NCBI GenBank assembly: GCA_016931085.1
Contig: JAFGFO010000399.1
Span: 1-25,647 of the forward strand
Reading direction: 5' to 3'
Source: Thermoflexales bacterium
GTDB taxonomy: Bacteria; Chloroflexota; Anaerolineae; Fen-1058
DNA: 25,647 bases
The position numbers and the translations under genes were made by a program. Within the stretch, counting starts at the first letter, position 1. Each line of letters opens with the position of its first letter. The notes under the pieces are model-generated. The model ran no database searches. It was given only the letters and a program-made list of their open reading frames with translations, and was not told the origin of the DNA. Positions 1-6,909 of the stretch are shown piece by piece.

Positions 1-1814
1 CTCAGCTCTTCCACGCGCCGGTTGAGATCGACAAAGATGCGCGCCTTGTCCAGCGCCAGCGTCGTCTGGTCGGCCAGTGACAACACAAAGTCCAGGTCGT
101 CGTTGGTATAACGCTGCTCCGACTGCCGGTCGCCCAGGGCCAGCCAGCCCTCCAACGCGCGGCCGGAGCCGGAGCGCCGGCTGCTGCGCAGGGGCACGAA
201 CAACGAGGCGCCCAACACGTTCAGCCGGTCCAACTCGGGTGCGAGGCCAGGCGGCAGAGGCCGCTCGGCTTCGAGATACAGCGGGACGCGGCTCTCGGTC
301 AACAAGGCCGCCAGTGGGCTATCGGGCGGGAAGCGCACCGCCCCGGGGGCGGGGCGAGGCATGTCAGGCAAAGTCGAGGCCAGGTAGCCGGCCACCTGGG
401 GGTTATGCAAATAAACGTACATCGCCTTCGGGTGCAGAGCGTGCTCGATCTCGGCGCGTAGCGATTCCAGCATGTGCTCGACGTCAACTTGTTCGGTCAA
501 TCGCTCGCTAAAGGCCTGCAGCGAGCTGCGATAGTCCACCCTCCCGCGTTGAAAAATAGCGTCCACGGCGTGCTGGATCCTGTCTCGAGCCGGGTCGAGC
601 AGCACGGCCACCACCAGGACGAGCGCGGCGATCAGCCAGGGGGTGTGGACCTCCACCGTCGAGCGCAGCAGTAGGCTGACGGCATTGATCATCAAAAAGT
701 ACACGCCGACAATCACGGCGGTCAACAGCGCATAGCTCACGCCACGACTGACGACCATGTCAATGTCCAGGGCACGGTAGCGCACGATCGAATAGGCGAT
801 GGCCAGGGGGAACAGGACCAGCGGCAGCATATAGACCCAGGGGACCAGCACCGTCGTCATGCCAAATAGCGCGCGAACGACGTACACCCCCACCGGCACA
901 AAGGCCAGGAACGTCCCCCACAAGATGACGTTGCTCTGGCGGCGGACGATGGGAGAAGACGAGAAGAAGCGGCGATAAGCTATCATGCCGATAAAGGCCA
1001 GCAGTCCCAGGCCGCCGTAATAGTAGCCATAGCGCCAGGCGGGAATATACGCCAGCGGGTCGGCCATATCGTACACGACCCTCAGGCCATAGAGGAACAA
1101 GGCCAAGGTAGGCAGGTAGGGCAGCCAGCGCAGCGCCTGCCAGCGCGCCGCCAGGCGCTGTTCCTGGGGAAACAAGAGTGCCAGGCCGATCATGGCGCCG
1201 CCGACCAGGGGGACGCTGCCCGTCCACAGCCAGGACAACTGGTGCGTCGTGATCAGGTCGAACAGCAAGCCGGTCATGACGGCCACGCCGCAGCACATCA
1301 GCGCAAAAACGCGCCCGACGGCCTGCCGGTAACGCATCCGAAAGACCCAAATGCCAATGACCAGGTAGCTCAAGCCGACCAGGTAGGGGATGAGGAAGAA
1401 TCCCACGATATCCCAGCCGCTGAAAGGCGCCAAGGCAAGGATAAACTGGGTGTGCTGGCCAGTGTTCGGGTCGACGAAATCAAAAACGGCCGCGTCTCCA
1501 ACGCGACGCTCGCGCAGCAGTTCGTTCAGACCAGCCGTTGTCTGCACGGGCTTGCTGTTCACGGCCACCAGGCGGTGCGGCTGCAGCACGCCGGCCTGCA
1601 CCCCGTGCCACTGCGGGTCGAACGTACCTGCCACGACCAGGGTTGGCTCAAGCGTAAAGCCTGGGAAAGGCAAACGCACCCACGACCAGGCCAACAGCGG
1701 CGCAGCGACATAGACTGCCACCGTGATGGCCAGGATGACGGAGCTTACGATCAAAGCCCCACGTTCCAGGTATGTATGCCATCGAGCCGCTTGACCGGGA
1801 TTTTGCACTGCCAT
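1..1814 (-). CDS. Membrane-bound GAF sensor protein, probably a histidine kinase (C-terminus outside window)
   Basis: An open minus-strand frame starts at ATG 1814, with an in-frame TAA a few codons upstream, and runs off the window at base 1, so only about 604 residues are visible. I read a first hydrophobic helix at about residues 19-43, then a roughly 90-residue extracytoplasmic segment resembling a PDZ-like fold (VQAGVLQPHRLVAVNSKPV). Several transmembrane helices follow between about 133 and 400, ending with the text AIVRYRALDID-like 'AIAYSIVRYRALDIDMV' typical of 7TM sensor kinases. A GAF-like domain occupies about 430 to the end and closes with LADQTTLALDKARIF, the usual last GAF helix before a kinase or cyclase module. 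The output domain is not visible; histidine kinase is the commonest partner but a GGDEF or phosphatase module is possible. It is transcribed divergently from the B12-binding gene. Confidence 0.8.
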   Translation of the reverse strand, partial: MAVQNPGQAARWHTYLERGALIVSSVILAITVAVYVAAPLLAWSWVRLPFPGFTLEPTLVVAGTFDPQWHGVQAGVLQPHRLVAVNSKPVQTTAGLNELLRERRVGDAAVFDFVDPNTGQHTQFILALAPFSGWDIVGFFLIPYLVGLSYLVIGIWVFRMRYRQAVGRVFALMCCGVAVMTGLLFDLITTHQLSWLWTGSVPLVGGAMIGLALLFPQEQRLAARWQALRWLPYLPTLALFLYGLRVVYDMADPLAYIPAWRYGYYYGGLGLLAFIGMIAYRRFFSSSPIVRRQSNVILWGTFLAFVPVGVYVVRALFGMTTVLVPWVYMLPLVLFPLAIAYSIVRYRALDIDMVVSRGVSYALLTAVIVGVYFLMINAVSLLLRSTVEVHTPWLIAALVLVVAVLLDPARDRIQHAVDAIFQRGRVDYRSSLQAFSERLTEQVDVEHMLESLRAEIEHALHPKAMYVYLHNPQVAGYLASTLPDMPRPAPGAVRFPPDSPLAALLTESRVPLYLEAERPLPPGLAPELDRLNVLGASLFVPLRSSRRSGSGRALEGWLALGDRQSEQRYTNDDLDFVLSLADQTTLALDKARIFVDLNRRVEEL

Positions 1815-1891
1815 GAACCCTGCCCACGCTTACGTCATTGGGGGGACCGCCACAGGAACGGCAAAAGCACTCCGTTCACTCACACGAGTTC

Positions 1892-1920
1892 ATTTTATCA
1901 CAAGCCAGGCATTTTGTCTA
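1892..1920 (-). promoter_or_regulatory. Predicted promoter of the sensor gene
   Basis: Read on the minus strand, TAGACA (1915-1920) and TAAAAT (1892-1897) are separated by exactly 17 nt and lie about 80 bases upstream of the ATG at 1814. The -35 box overlaps that of the divergent promoter for the gene at 1989. Confidence 0.5.
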
Positions 1921-1941
1921 TTCCGATAATGTGTGTATAAT
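1914..1941 (+). promoter_or_regulatory. Predicted promoter of the B12-binding/MeaB operon
   Basis: TTGTCT (1914-1919), a 16-nt spacer and a perfect TATAAT (1936-1941) lie 47 nt upstream of the ATG at 1989. The -35 box occupies nearly the same bases as the -35 box of the oppositely oriented sensor promoter. Confidence 0.55.
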
Positions 1942-1988
1942 GTGCCTACAACTATTGTACCCTGAACGAGCAAAAAGGCAAATAGATC

Positions 1989-2387
1989 ATGGACAAATTT
2001 CGCATCTTGATCGCCAAGCCAGGACTGGACGGGCACGATCGCGGCGCCAAGATCATCGCCCGCGCGCTGCGCGACGCCGGCTTCGAGGTCATCTACACCG
2101 GCCTGCGCCAGACGCCGGAAATGATCGCCGAGGCGGCGCTGCAGGAGGACGTGGACGCCGTGGGGCTGTCCATCTTGTCCGGCGCGCACAACACCCTCCT
2201 GCCGCGCGTGGCCGAGCTGCTGCGGAAGAGCGGCCTCGACGACGTGCTAATCTTTGCCGGCGGCATCATACCCGACGAGGACATCCCAGCGCTGAAAGAG
2301 GCCGGCGTGCGGGCCGTGTTCGGGCCGGGGACGAATACGGACGAGGTGGTGAGAGTGATCAGGGATGATATAATGCGTAAAACGTAA
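1989..2387 (+). CDS. Cobalamin (B12)-binding subunit, methylmalonyl-CoA mutase small-subunit type
   Basis: This 132-residue protein is a free-standing B12-binding domain of the kind found at the C-terminus of methylmalonyl-CoA mutase or as a separate small subunit. The sequence [17 protein letters not shown] carries the DxHxxG motif whose histidine ligates cobalt in base-off/His-on enzymes. Later glycines ([15 protein letters not shown]) match the family's nucleotide-tail pocket. The length matches stand-alone subunits of about 130-140 residues. A weak AAGG lies about ten bases before the ATG. A MeaB-type GTPase follows directly, supporting a mutase role, but no catalytic large subunit is present in the window, so the exact mutase (methylmalonyl-, ethylmalonyl- or isobutyryl-CoA) is unresolved. 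The last residues RKT and the stop are encoded by a dispersed 12-nt word. Confidence 0.88.
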   Translation: MDKFRILIAKPGLDGHDRGAKIIARALRDAGFEVIYTGLRQTPEMIAEAALQEDVDAVGLSILSGAHNTLLPRVAELLRKSGLDDVLIFAGGIIPDEDIPALKEAGVRAVFGPGTNTDEVVRVIRDDIMRKT

Positions 2388-2400
2388 TTACGTTTCACGC
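2371..2400. repeat. Dispersed word CGTAAAACGTAA at gene end
   Basis: CGTAAAACGTAA at 2376-2387 provides the last three codons (R-K-T) and the TAA stop of the B12-binding gene. The same 12 nt lie on the minus strand at 24267-24278, at the end of the RNase D-like gene. TAATGCGTAAAAC (2371-2383) is also shared, with 24257-24269. Confidence 0.5.
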
Positions 2401-2434
2401 TTCAGAGGCACTCGACATAGTCACACATACCTCC

Positions 2435-3364
2435 CTGATCCAAGACACCCTGGCCGGCAACCGCCGCGCGCTGGCCCGTCTGCTGAGCCGGATCGAAGAC
2501 GGCGGGGCGGCGGCGGGCGCGTTGCTGGCCGCGCTGTACCCGCACACCGGCCGCGCTTACCTCCTCGGCGTCACCGGCGCGCCGGGCACGGGCAAAAGCA
2601 CGCTGGTGGCCGAGCTGGCCAAGGCGTATCGCCGCCAAGGCCAGACGGTCAGCATCGTCGCCGTCGATCCGAGCAGCCCGTTCAGCGGCGGCGCGCTGCT
2701 GGGCGACCGCATCCGCATGCGTGATCTGGCCGGCGACGCGGGCGTGTTCATACGCAGCATGGCCACGCGCGGCAGCCTGGGCGGGCTGGCGCGCGCCACG
2801 GCCGGCGTGTGCCAGGCGCTGGACGCGGCCGGCTACGGCCTGATCTTGATCGAAACCGTAGGGGCGGGCCAGGCCGAGGTGGACATTGCTCGCACGGCCG
2901 ATACGACGCTAGTGGTCGAAGCGCCCGGCATGGGCGACGAGGTGCAGGCCATCAAGGCCGGGATCTTGGAAATCGCCGACGTGCTGGTGGTGAACAAGGC
3001 CGACCGCGAGGGCGCCGACAGCACCGCTCGCGCGCTGCAGGCCATGCTGGAGCTGGGCGCGGCCGGGCCGTGGCGGGTGCCTGTTTTGAAGACGATCGCC
3101 TTGGAAGGCAAGGGGATCGCGGAGGTGGTGGAGGCGGTCGAGCGGCACCGGCAGTACCTGGCCGGCAGCGGCGAGAGAGAGCGGCGGGCGCGCCGGCGGG
3201 TGGAGGGCGAGCTGGACGCCGTCCTGCGCGAGGCGTTGATGCGCGATCTTGTGAAGCGACTGCCGGACGGCGAGCTGGAGGCGGCCGTCGAGCGCATCCT
3301 GGCGCGCGAGACGGACCCGTATTCGGCGGCGGACGAGTTGTTGGAGGGTACAGATGTTGGATAA
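2435..3364 (+). CDS. meaB: MeaB/ArgK-family GTPase, mutase chaperone
   Basis: The MeaB/ArgK family are G3E P-loop GTPases that load, protect and reactivate B12-dependent acyl-CoA mutases. Visible motifs are the P-loop GVTGAPGTGKST, VAVDPSSPFSGGALLGDRIRM (switch I/Mg region), ETVGAGQAEVD (switch II) and VVNKAD (the NKxD base-specificity motif). Placement after the B12-binding subunit fits this role. The start is uncertain. The family's N-terminal helix (here IQDTLAGNRRALARLLSRIE) lies upstream of the first ordinary start codon, TTG 2522, and the frame is open back to a TAA at 2378, but it contains no ATG, GTG or TTG. I place the start at CTG 2435 because family proteins begin near this point; ATA 2417, which has AGAGG eight bases upstream, is an alternative. 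The last 11 bases overlap the next gene. Confidence 0.85.
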   Translation: MIQDTLAGNRRALARLLSRIEDGGAAAGALLAALYPHTGRAYLLGVTGAPGTGKSTLVAELAKAYRRQGQTVSIVAVDPSSPFSGGALLGDRIRMRDLAGDAGVFIRSMATRGSLGGLARATAGVCQALDAAGYGLILIETVGAGQAEVDIARTADTTLVVEAPGMGDEVQAIKAGILEIADVLVVNKADREGADSTARALQAMLELGAAGPWRVPVLKTIALEGKGIAEVVEAVERHRQYLAGSGERERRARRRVEGELDAVLREALMRDLVKRLPDGELEAAVERILARETDPYSAADELLEGTDVG

Positions 3365-3620
3365 AGAGCTGTACAAGCGCATGTATGCCGCTTACCGGCA
3401 GTGGAACAAGGCCGAGCTGGCCGAGCAGGTGCGCAATGCCGGGCAACTGGCGCCGGCCCAGGCCTGGCGGCGCTATGTCGAGCTGGTCGAGTTGTGTTGG
3501 AAGCTGAGCCCACCGCAAAGTGAGGCGCAGCAAAAGCAAAAGACGGCCGAGTTGGCGCGGTATTACGAGCGGGTTCAGAAGCTGGAAGCGTGGAGGCGGG
3601 AGCATGGAAAGACGGCTTGA
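3354..3620 (+). CDS. Small conserved-looking helical protein of unknown function
   Basis: This 88-residue protein starts at ATG 3354 inside the last codons of meaB (11-nt overlap), so it is almost certainly co-translated with it. It is rich in K, E, Q, R and aromatic residues (YKRMYAAYRQWNKAELAEQV, QSEAQQKQKTAELARYYERV), has no signal peptide or membrane segment, and is probably all-helical with a short coiled coil near the C-terminus. I do not recognise a family. Its position at the end of a B12-subunit/MeaB operon suggests, but does not show, a link with acyl-CoA mutase metabolism. Confidence 0.65.
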   Translation: MLDKELYKRMYAAYRQWNKAELAEQVRNAGQLAPAQAWRRYVELVELCWKLSPPQSEAQQKQKTAELARYYERVQKLEAWRREHGKTA

Positions 3621-3750
3621 GCCGGCGCTCCGCACCCATATTCAAGACTAGCTGGAGCAATTTGCCGCTGCGCTTGAGACACCAAATCTGCTGGTCGAGT
3701 ACCACCAATCTTTGTTGGCACAGATCGAAGCGTTATTTAATGAGGCATAG
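3604..3750 (+). pseudogene. Amber-interrupted mini-ORF after the mutase operon
   Basis: ATG 3604 opens a 48-codon frame that overlaps the end of the 88-residue gene by 17 nt. It reads MERRLEPALRTHIQD, then TAG at 3649-3651, then continues LEQFAAALETPNLLVEYHQS and so on to a TAG at 3748-3750. The stretch after the amber codon looks like a normal amphipathic helix, so this may be a small gene broken by one base change (for example CAG or GAG to TAG). It could equally be a chance open frame; there is no homology I recognise. Confidence 0.3.
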
Positions 3751-3796
3751 AATAGACCCTCCCCACATTCCCCAAGTGTGGTAAAATTGGGCCAAT

Positions 3797-5731
3797 ATGC
3801 CTATCTTATCCACATCCGCCATTTCCAAATCCTACGGCGCGCAAGACGTGCTGGAGGGTATCACGTGCGCCCTGGCCCATGGGCAGCGTGCAGCCCTGGT
3901 CGGCGCCAACGGCACCGGCAAGACAACGCTGCTGCGGATCCTGGCCGGCCTGGAGGAACCCTCCGGCGGGCAGGTCCACCGCGCGCGCGGCGCAAGCATA
4001 GGCTACCTGCCCCAACGCGCCGACGAGGAGCTGGCAGGCTCGCAAACCGTCCACGCGGAGATGCTGAGCGTGTTCACTGACCTGCGCGCCCAGGCCGAGG
4101 AGCTGCGCCGGCTGGAACAGACCATGGCCGAGCCGGGCCAGTACGAAGCGGTGGTCGAGCGCTACGGTGAGCTGCTCGAACGCTTCGAGCACGCCGGCGG
4201 CTATACCTACGAGCAGCGCATCGTGCAGACCTTGTCAGCATTGGGCTTTGACCCAAGCGAGCTGGAACGACCCGTGTGCCAACTGTCGGGCGGGCAAAAG
4301 ACGCGCGTGCTGCTGGCCAAGCTGGTGCTGCAAACCCCCGACGTGCTGCTGCTCGACGAGCCGACGAATCACCTCGACGTCGAGGCGGTCGAATGGCTAG
4401 AAGCGACGCTGCGCGATTTCAAGGGCGCGCTGATCGTCGTGGCCCACGACCGCTACTTCCTGGACGCCGTGGCCCAGACGGTCTGGGAGCTCGAGCGGGG
4501 CCACATGGAAAGCTACCCGGGCAATTATTCGCAGTACACGGCCCTGCGCGCCGAGCGGCACGCCCAACGCCAACTCGAGTACAAGCGCCAGCAGGAATAC
4601 ATCGCCCACCAGGAGGATTTCATCCGCCGCTACATGGCCGGGCAAAAGACGCGCCAGGCCCAGGGCAGGCTCAAGCGCCTCCAACGGCTGGAACGCGCCG
4701 AGCGGCCCCGGGACGCTAAAGCGTTGGGGCTGCGCCTGCAGACCGAGCTGCGCAGCGGCGACCTGGTGCTGTACGCGCGCGAGCTGGTCATCGGCTACCC
4801 CGGCGACGAGCCGCTGCTGGCCTGCCCCTGGCTAGAGCTGCGGCGGCGGCAGCGCGTGGCCTTCTGGGGGCCAAACGGCACCGGCAAGACCACCTTCCTC
4901 AAGACCGCGCTCGGCCAGGTGCCACCCCTGGGCGGCGAGATCGAGTTCGGCGCTTCGGTCTACGTGGGCTACTTTGCCCAGGTACACGAGGAGCTGGACC
5001 CGGCGCGCACGATCCTCGAGACCATCCTCGACGTCAAGAACCTGCCCATCGAGCAGGCACGCGGGCTGCTGGGGCGCTACCTGTTTTCGGGCGACGAGGT
5101 GTTCAAGCCGGTGGGGGCGCTGTCGGGCGGCGAAAGAGCCCGCGTGGCCTTGTGCGTGCTCACGCTGCAAGGCGCTAACGTGCTCCTGCTCGACGAGCCG
5201 AGCAATTACCTGGACATCGCCTCGCAAGAGGTGCTGGAAGAGGTGCTGGCCGAGTTTGGCGGGACGATCCTGATGGTCAGCCACGACCGCTACCTGGTGG
5301 ACCGGCTGGCCACCCACGTGTGGGCGATCGAAGACAGGCAAGTGGTGGTGTATGAAGGCGGGTACAGCGCCTGGCAAGAGAGACGCGAAGCTAAAAAGCA
5401 GGCGGGGAAGAAGGGCACAGGGACGATTGGCAGGCAAGAGGGGAAGCGGGAAGCCGGCGACGAGCGGGAGGAATGGAAAAAGCGGCGAGCGGAAGAGTCC
5501 CGCCTGGCCCGCCAGCAGCGCCACCAGGCCCAACACGCGGCCGAGCTGGAGAAAGCGATCGCCGAGAAGGAGGCGCGCCTGCAAGCCCTGTCTGCCGCAT
5601 TGGAACAGGCGGGCACGGCCGGCCTGGTCGAGCGCGTGCAGCGATTGGGCACGCAGTACGCGCAGATGGAGGCCGAGCTGCACGCGGCGATAGAGGAATG
5701 GGAACGAATTGCACAGAGCACAGAAACGTGA
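3797..5731 (+). CDS. ABC-F family ATPase (ribosome-associated translation factor type)
   Basis: This is a 644-residue soluble protein with two ABC cassettes and no membrane segment, the ABC-F layout. Cassette 1 has Walker A GANGTGKT (residues 36-43), signature LSGGQ (about 163) and Walker B with LLLDEPTNHLD. An arginine/lysine/glutamine-rich linker (about 240-310, QRQLEYKRQQEYIAHQ) is the P-site tRNA-interaction motif region. Cassette 2 has GPNGTGKTT (about 357), LSGGE (about 441) and LLLDEPSNYLD. A charged, coiled-coil C-terminal tail (about 525-644) resembles the Uup/EttA-relative type. Members act on ribosomes in the E site, in stalling rescue or antibiotic protection; the subtype cannot be assigned by eye. 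The start ATG has no Shine-Dalgarno, but a TAAAAT box ends 9 nt before it, suggesting a leaderless message. The final residues (IAQSTET) are encoded by a CACAGAGCACAGAAAC word. Confidence 0.92.
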   Translation: MPILSTSAISKSYGAQDVLEGITCALAHGQRAALVGANGTGKTTLLRILAGLEEPSGGQVHRARGASIGYLPQRADEELAGSQTVHAEMLSVFTDLRAQAEELRRLEQTMAEPGQYEAVVERYGELLERFEHAGGYTYEQRIVQTLSALGFDPSELERPVCQLSGGQKTRVLLAKLVLQTPDVLLLDEPTNHLDVEAVEWLEATLRDFKGALIVVAHDRYFLDAVAQTVWELERGHMESYPGNYSQYTALRAERHAQRQLEYKRQQEYIAHQEDFIRRYMAGQKTRQAQGRLKRLQRLERAERPRDAKALGLRLQTELRSGDLVLYARELVIGYPGDEPLLACPWLELRRRQRVAFWGPNGTGKTTFLKTALGQVPPLGGEIEFGASVYVGYFAQVHEELDPARTILETILDVKNLPIEQARGLLGRYLFSGDEVFKPVGALSGGERARVALCVLTLQGANVLLLDEPSNYLDIASQEVLEEVLAEFGGTILMVSHDRYLVDRLATHVWAIEDRQVVVYEGGYSAWQERREAKKQAGKKGTGTIGRQEGKREAGDEREEWKKRRAEESRLARQQRHQAQHAAELEKAIAEKEARLQALSAALEQAGTAGLVERVQRLGTQYAQMEAELHAAIEEWERIAQSTET

Positions 5732-5738
5732 TAAGACT

Positions 5739-5760
5739 CTCCTGAAAAAACTAGGAGTTT
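5739..5760 (+). terminator. Weak hairpin after the ABC-F gene
   Basis: CTCCT (5739-5743) and AGGAG (5753-5757) form a 5-bp stem with a nine-base A-rich loop, followed by TTT. It lies 8 bases after the ABC-F stop. The stem is short and the T-tract poor, so this is a tentative terminator. Confidence 0.25.
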
Positions 5761-5845
5761 ACCGCATCGAGCGCCTGCTCGACCTGGCGCGGCGAGCAAA
5801 AGGGGGACACGATGCCAAGTCATCATCAGCGGTGGCGAGGTAACC
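5760..5845 (+). pseudogene. Possible remnant of an S4-type RNA-binding domain gene
   Basis: One frame reads YRIERLLDLARRAKGGHDAK up to about 5820. The adjacent frame continues IISGGEVTT to about 5845. Joined by a one-base shift these resemble the core of small S4-domain proteins (pattern: hydrophobic helix, GG.AK, I..GEV.VNG). There is no start codon, no complete domain and a frameshift, so if the reading is right it is a dead fragment. The similarity is from memory and short. Confidence 0.28.
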
Positions 5846-5871
5846 ACACAAGTTTGCTGGCAAATTGTGTC

Positions 5872-5896
5872 TACATGATGTATAATGTAGTTACAT
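5872..5896 (+). promoter_or_regulatory. Promoter -10 and four-half-site operator of the toxin-antitoxin pair
   Basis: Four copies of one pentamer lie in 25 bases: TACAT (5872-5876), ATGTA (5878-5882), ATGTA (5885-5889) and TACAT (5892-5896). They form two palindromes, TACAT-g-ATGTA and ATGTA-gt-TACAT. The -10 box TATAAT (5881-5886) is embedded between them; no convincing -35 is seen. Phd/YefM antitoxins bind such repeated palindromes to repress their own promoter, so this is the expected operator about 20 nt upstream of the antitoxin start. Confidence 0.6.
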
Positions 5897-5915
5897 TTTG
5901 ACGAGAGGTGGTGTG

Positions 5916-6191
5916 ATGAACGAAATGAGTGTGGGTGTGCGGGAATTGAAAACGCGCTTGAGCGAATACCTGCGCCAGGTCAAGACCGGACAGACAATCG
6001 TTATTACTGAGCACGGACAGCCAGTAGGCCGCATTGTGCCGGCCACTCGAACAATCGATGCGCGCCTGCGTGCTATGGTGCAGGCCGGGTTGATCGCTTG
6101 GAGCGGCAAAAAGTTGTCGTTGATGGCGCCGGTGGCGCGGGCACACGGTGAGCGCAGCGTGGCCGATTTGTTGGTGGAGGATCGCGAATGA
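5916..6191 (+). CDS. Phd/YefM-type antitoxin
   Basis: This is a 91-residue antitoxin of the Phd/YefM superfamily. The N-terminal DNA-binding fold reads VGVRELKTRLSEYLRQVKTGQTIVITEHG in two adjoining pieces, followed by QPVGRIVPA, the family's signature strand. The C-terminal part is the flexible toxin-binding tail (ARAHGERSVADLLVEDRE). The start ATG 5916 is preceded by GAGAGG (5903-5908) at seven bases and conserved sequence begins right after it; an upstream TTG at 5898 in the same frame would put the SD inside the gene. Its stop overlaps the toxin start by four bases (ATGA), the usual coupling for such pairs. It is likely to autoregulate through the operator just upstream. Confidence 0.9.
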   Translation: MNEMSVGVRELKTRLSEYLRQVKTGQTIVITEHGQPVGRIVPATRTIDARLRAMVQAGLIAWSGKKLSLMAPVARAHGERSVADLLVEDRE

Positions 6192-6640
6192 TTGTTTACC
6201 TGGATGCCAGCGCACTCGTCAAGCGTTACGTGGCCGAAAGCGGTTCGGCGGAAATGGGACATTTGATCGCTCATGCGGATGCCGTGGGCACATCGCTGAT
6301 AAGCCGGGCCGAGGTGGCGGCTGCGCTGGCTAAAGCGGTGCGGATGGATGTGCTGTCACGCGACGAAGCCCTGGCAGCCTTGCAAGTCTTTCGCGCCCAA
6401 TGGACTGACCTGGCGCGCCTGCAGCTCACAGAGTTGATCTTGGCGCAGGCAGACAGTCTTACCTGGGAGCATGGATTGCGGGGTTATGATGCCGTTCACC
6501 TGGCGGCAGCATTGTTCTGGCAAGAAACGCTCGGCGAGCCAGTCACATTGGCGACGTTTGACGTGCAGTTGTGGCACGCTGGGCGTGCGGCTGGTTTGCT
6601 GCCATGGCCGGCCAGTTTGGAGCCATTGCAATTTGGATGA
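6188..6640 (+). CDS. VapC-family PIN-domain ribonuclease toxin
   Basis: This is a 150-residue PIN-domain protein, the VapC toxin class of Mg-dependent endoribonucleases that cut tRNA or rRNA when free of antitoxin. The acidic active site is visible: MIVYLDASALVK (Asp6), SRAEVAAAL (Glu in the second helix), LRGYDAVHLAAAL (Asp) and LATFDVQLWHAG (Asp). The length is normal for the family. It is paired with a Phd-type rather than VapB-type antitoxin, a mix seen often in Chloroflexota and cyanobacteria. It begins inside the antitoxin stop codon and is followed by a gene remnant rather than a partner gene. Confidence 0.92.
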   Translation: MIVYLDASALVKRYVAESGSAEMGHLIAHADAVGTSLISRAEVAAALAKAVRMDVLSRDEALAALQVFRAQWTDLARLQLTELILAQADSLTWEHGLRGYDAVHLAAALFWQETLGEPVTLATFDVQLWHAGRAAGLLPWPASLEPLQFG

Positions 6641-6668
6641 AAATACAGGGGCAGAGAATATTTCCTAG

Positions 6669-6827
6669 ACCTACGGCAAGCCCTATGACGAAGCGACCGA
6701 TGATTATCACCGCGAGCCGTTCGTTGGAGATGTGAGTGAGGGCAAGGGCGACCCGATTTACCAGGCGCGTGCCTATCATACCAAGTCCAAGTGTGAGCAA
6801 ATCATCCAAGCTGTAGAGCAAGAATAA
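6669..6827 (+). pseudogene. C-terminally cut fragment of a DNA methyltransferase
   Basis: The frame after the TAG at 6666-6668 reads TYGKPYDEATDDYHREPFVG, then DVSEGKGDPIYQARAYHTKS, and ends at TAA 6825-6827. The run YHREPF..DVSEGK.DPIY.A..YHTK matches my memory of the stretch just before the FDGFCGTG SAM motif in a family of large site-specific DNA methyltransferases. There it continues VPHKAIMRYILHYT; here it departs after K-S-K. There is no start codon and no catalytic motif, so this is an internal gene fragment. It suggests an eroded restriction-modification or phage-defence locus beside the toxin-antitoxin genes. The fragment's parent family is remembered, not searched. Confidence 0.5.
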
Positions 6828-6909
6828 AGACCTTTACGCAAAGCGTGCAGAGGATTTTTAATTCTTCTCTGTGCTCTCTGTTCGCTTCGCGTCTGTGGCT
6901 AAATTCCCT

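Noticed and set aside
760..1350. 196-codon minus-strand ORF inside the sensor gene.
   Set aside because: It is a shifted frame of the sensor gene; the correct frame has membrane helices and a GAF domain and continues beyond the window.
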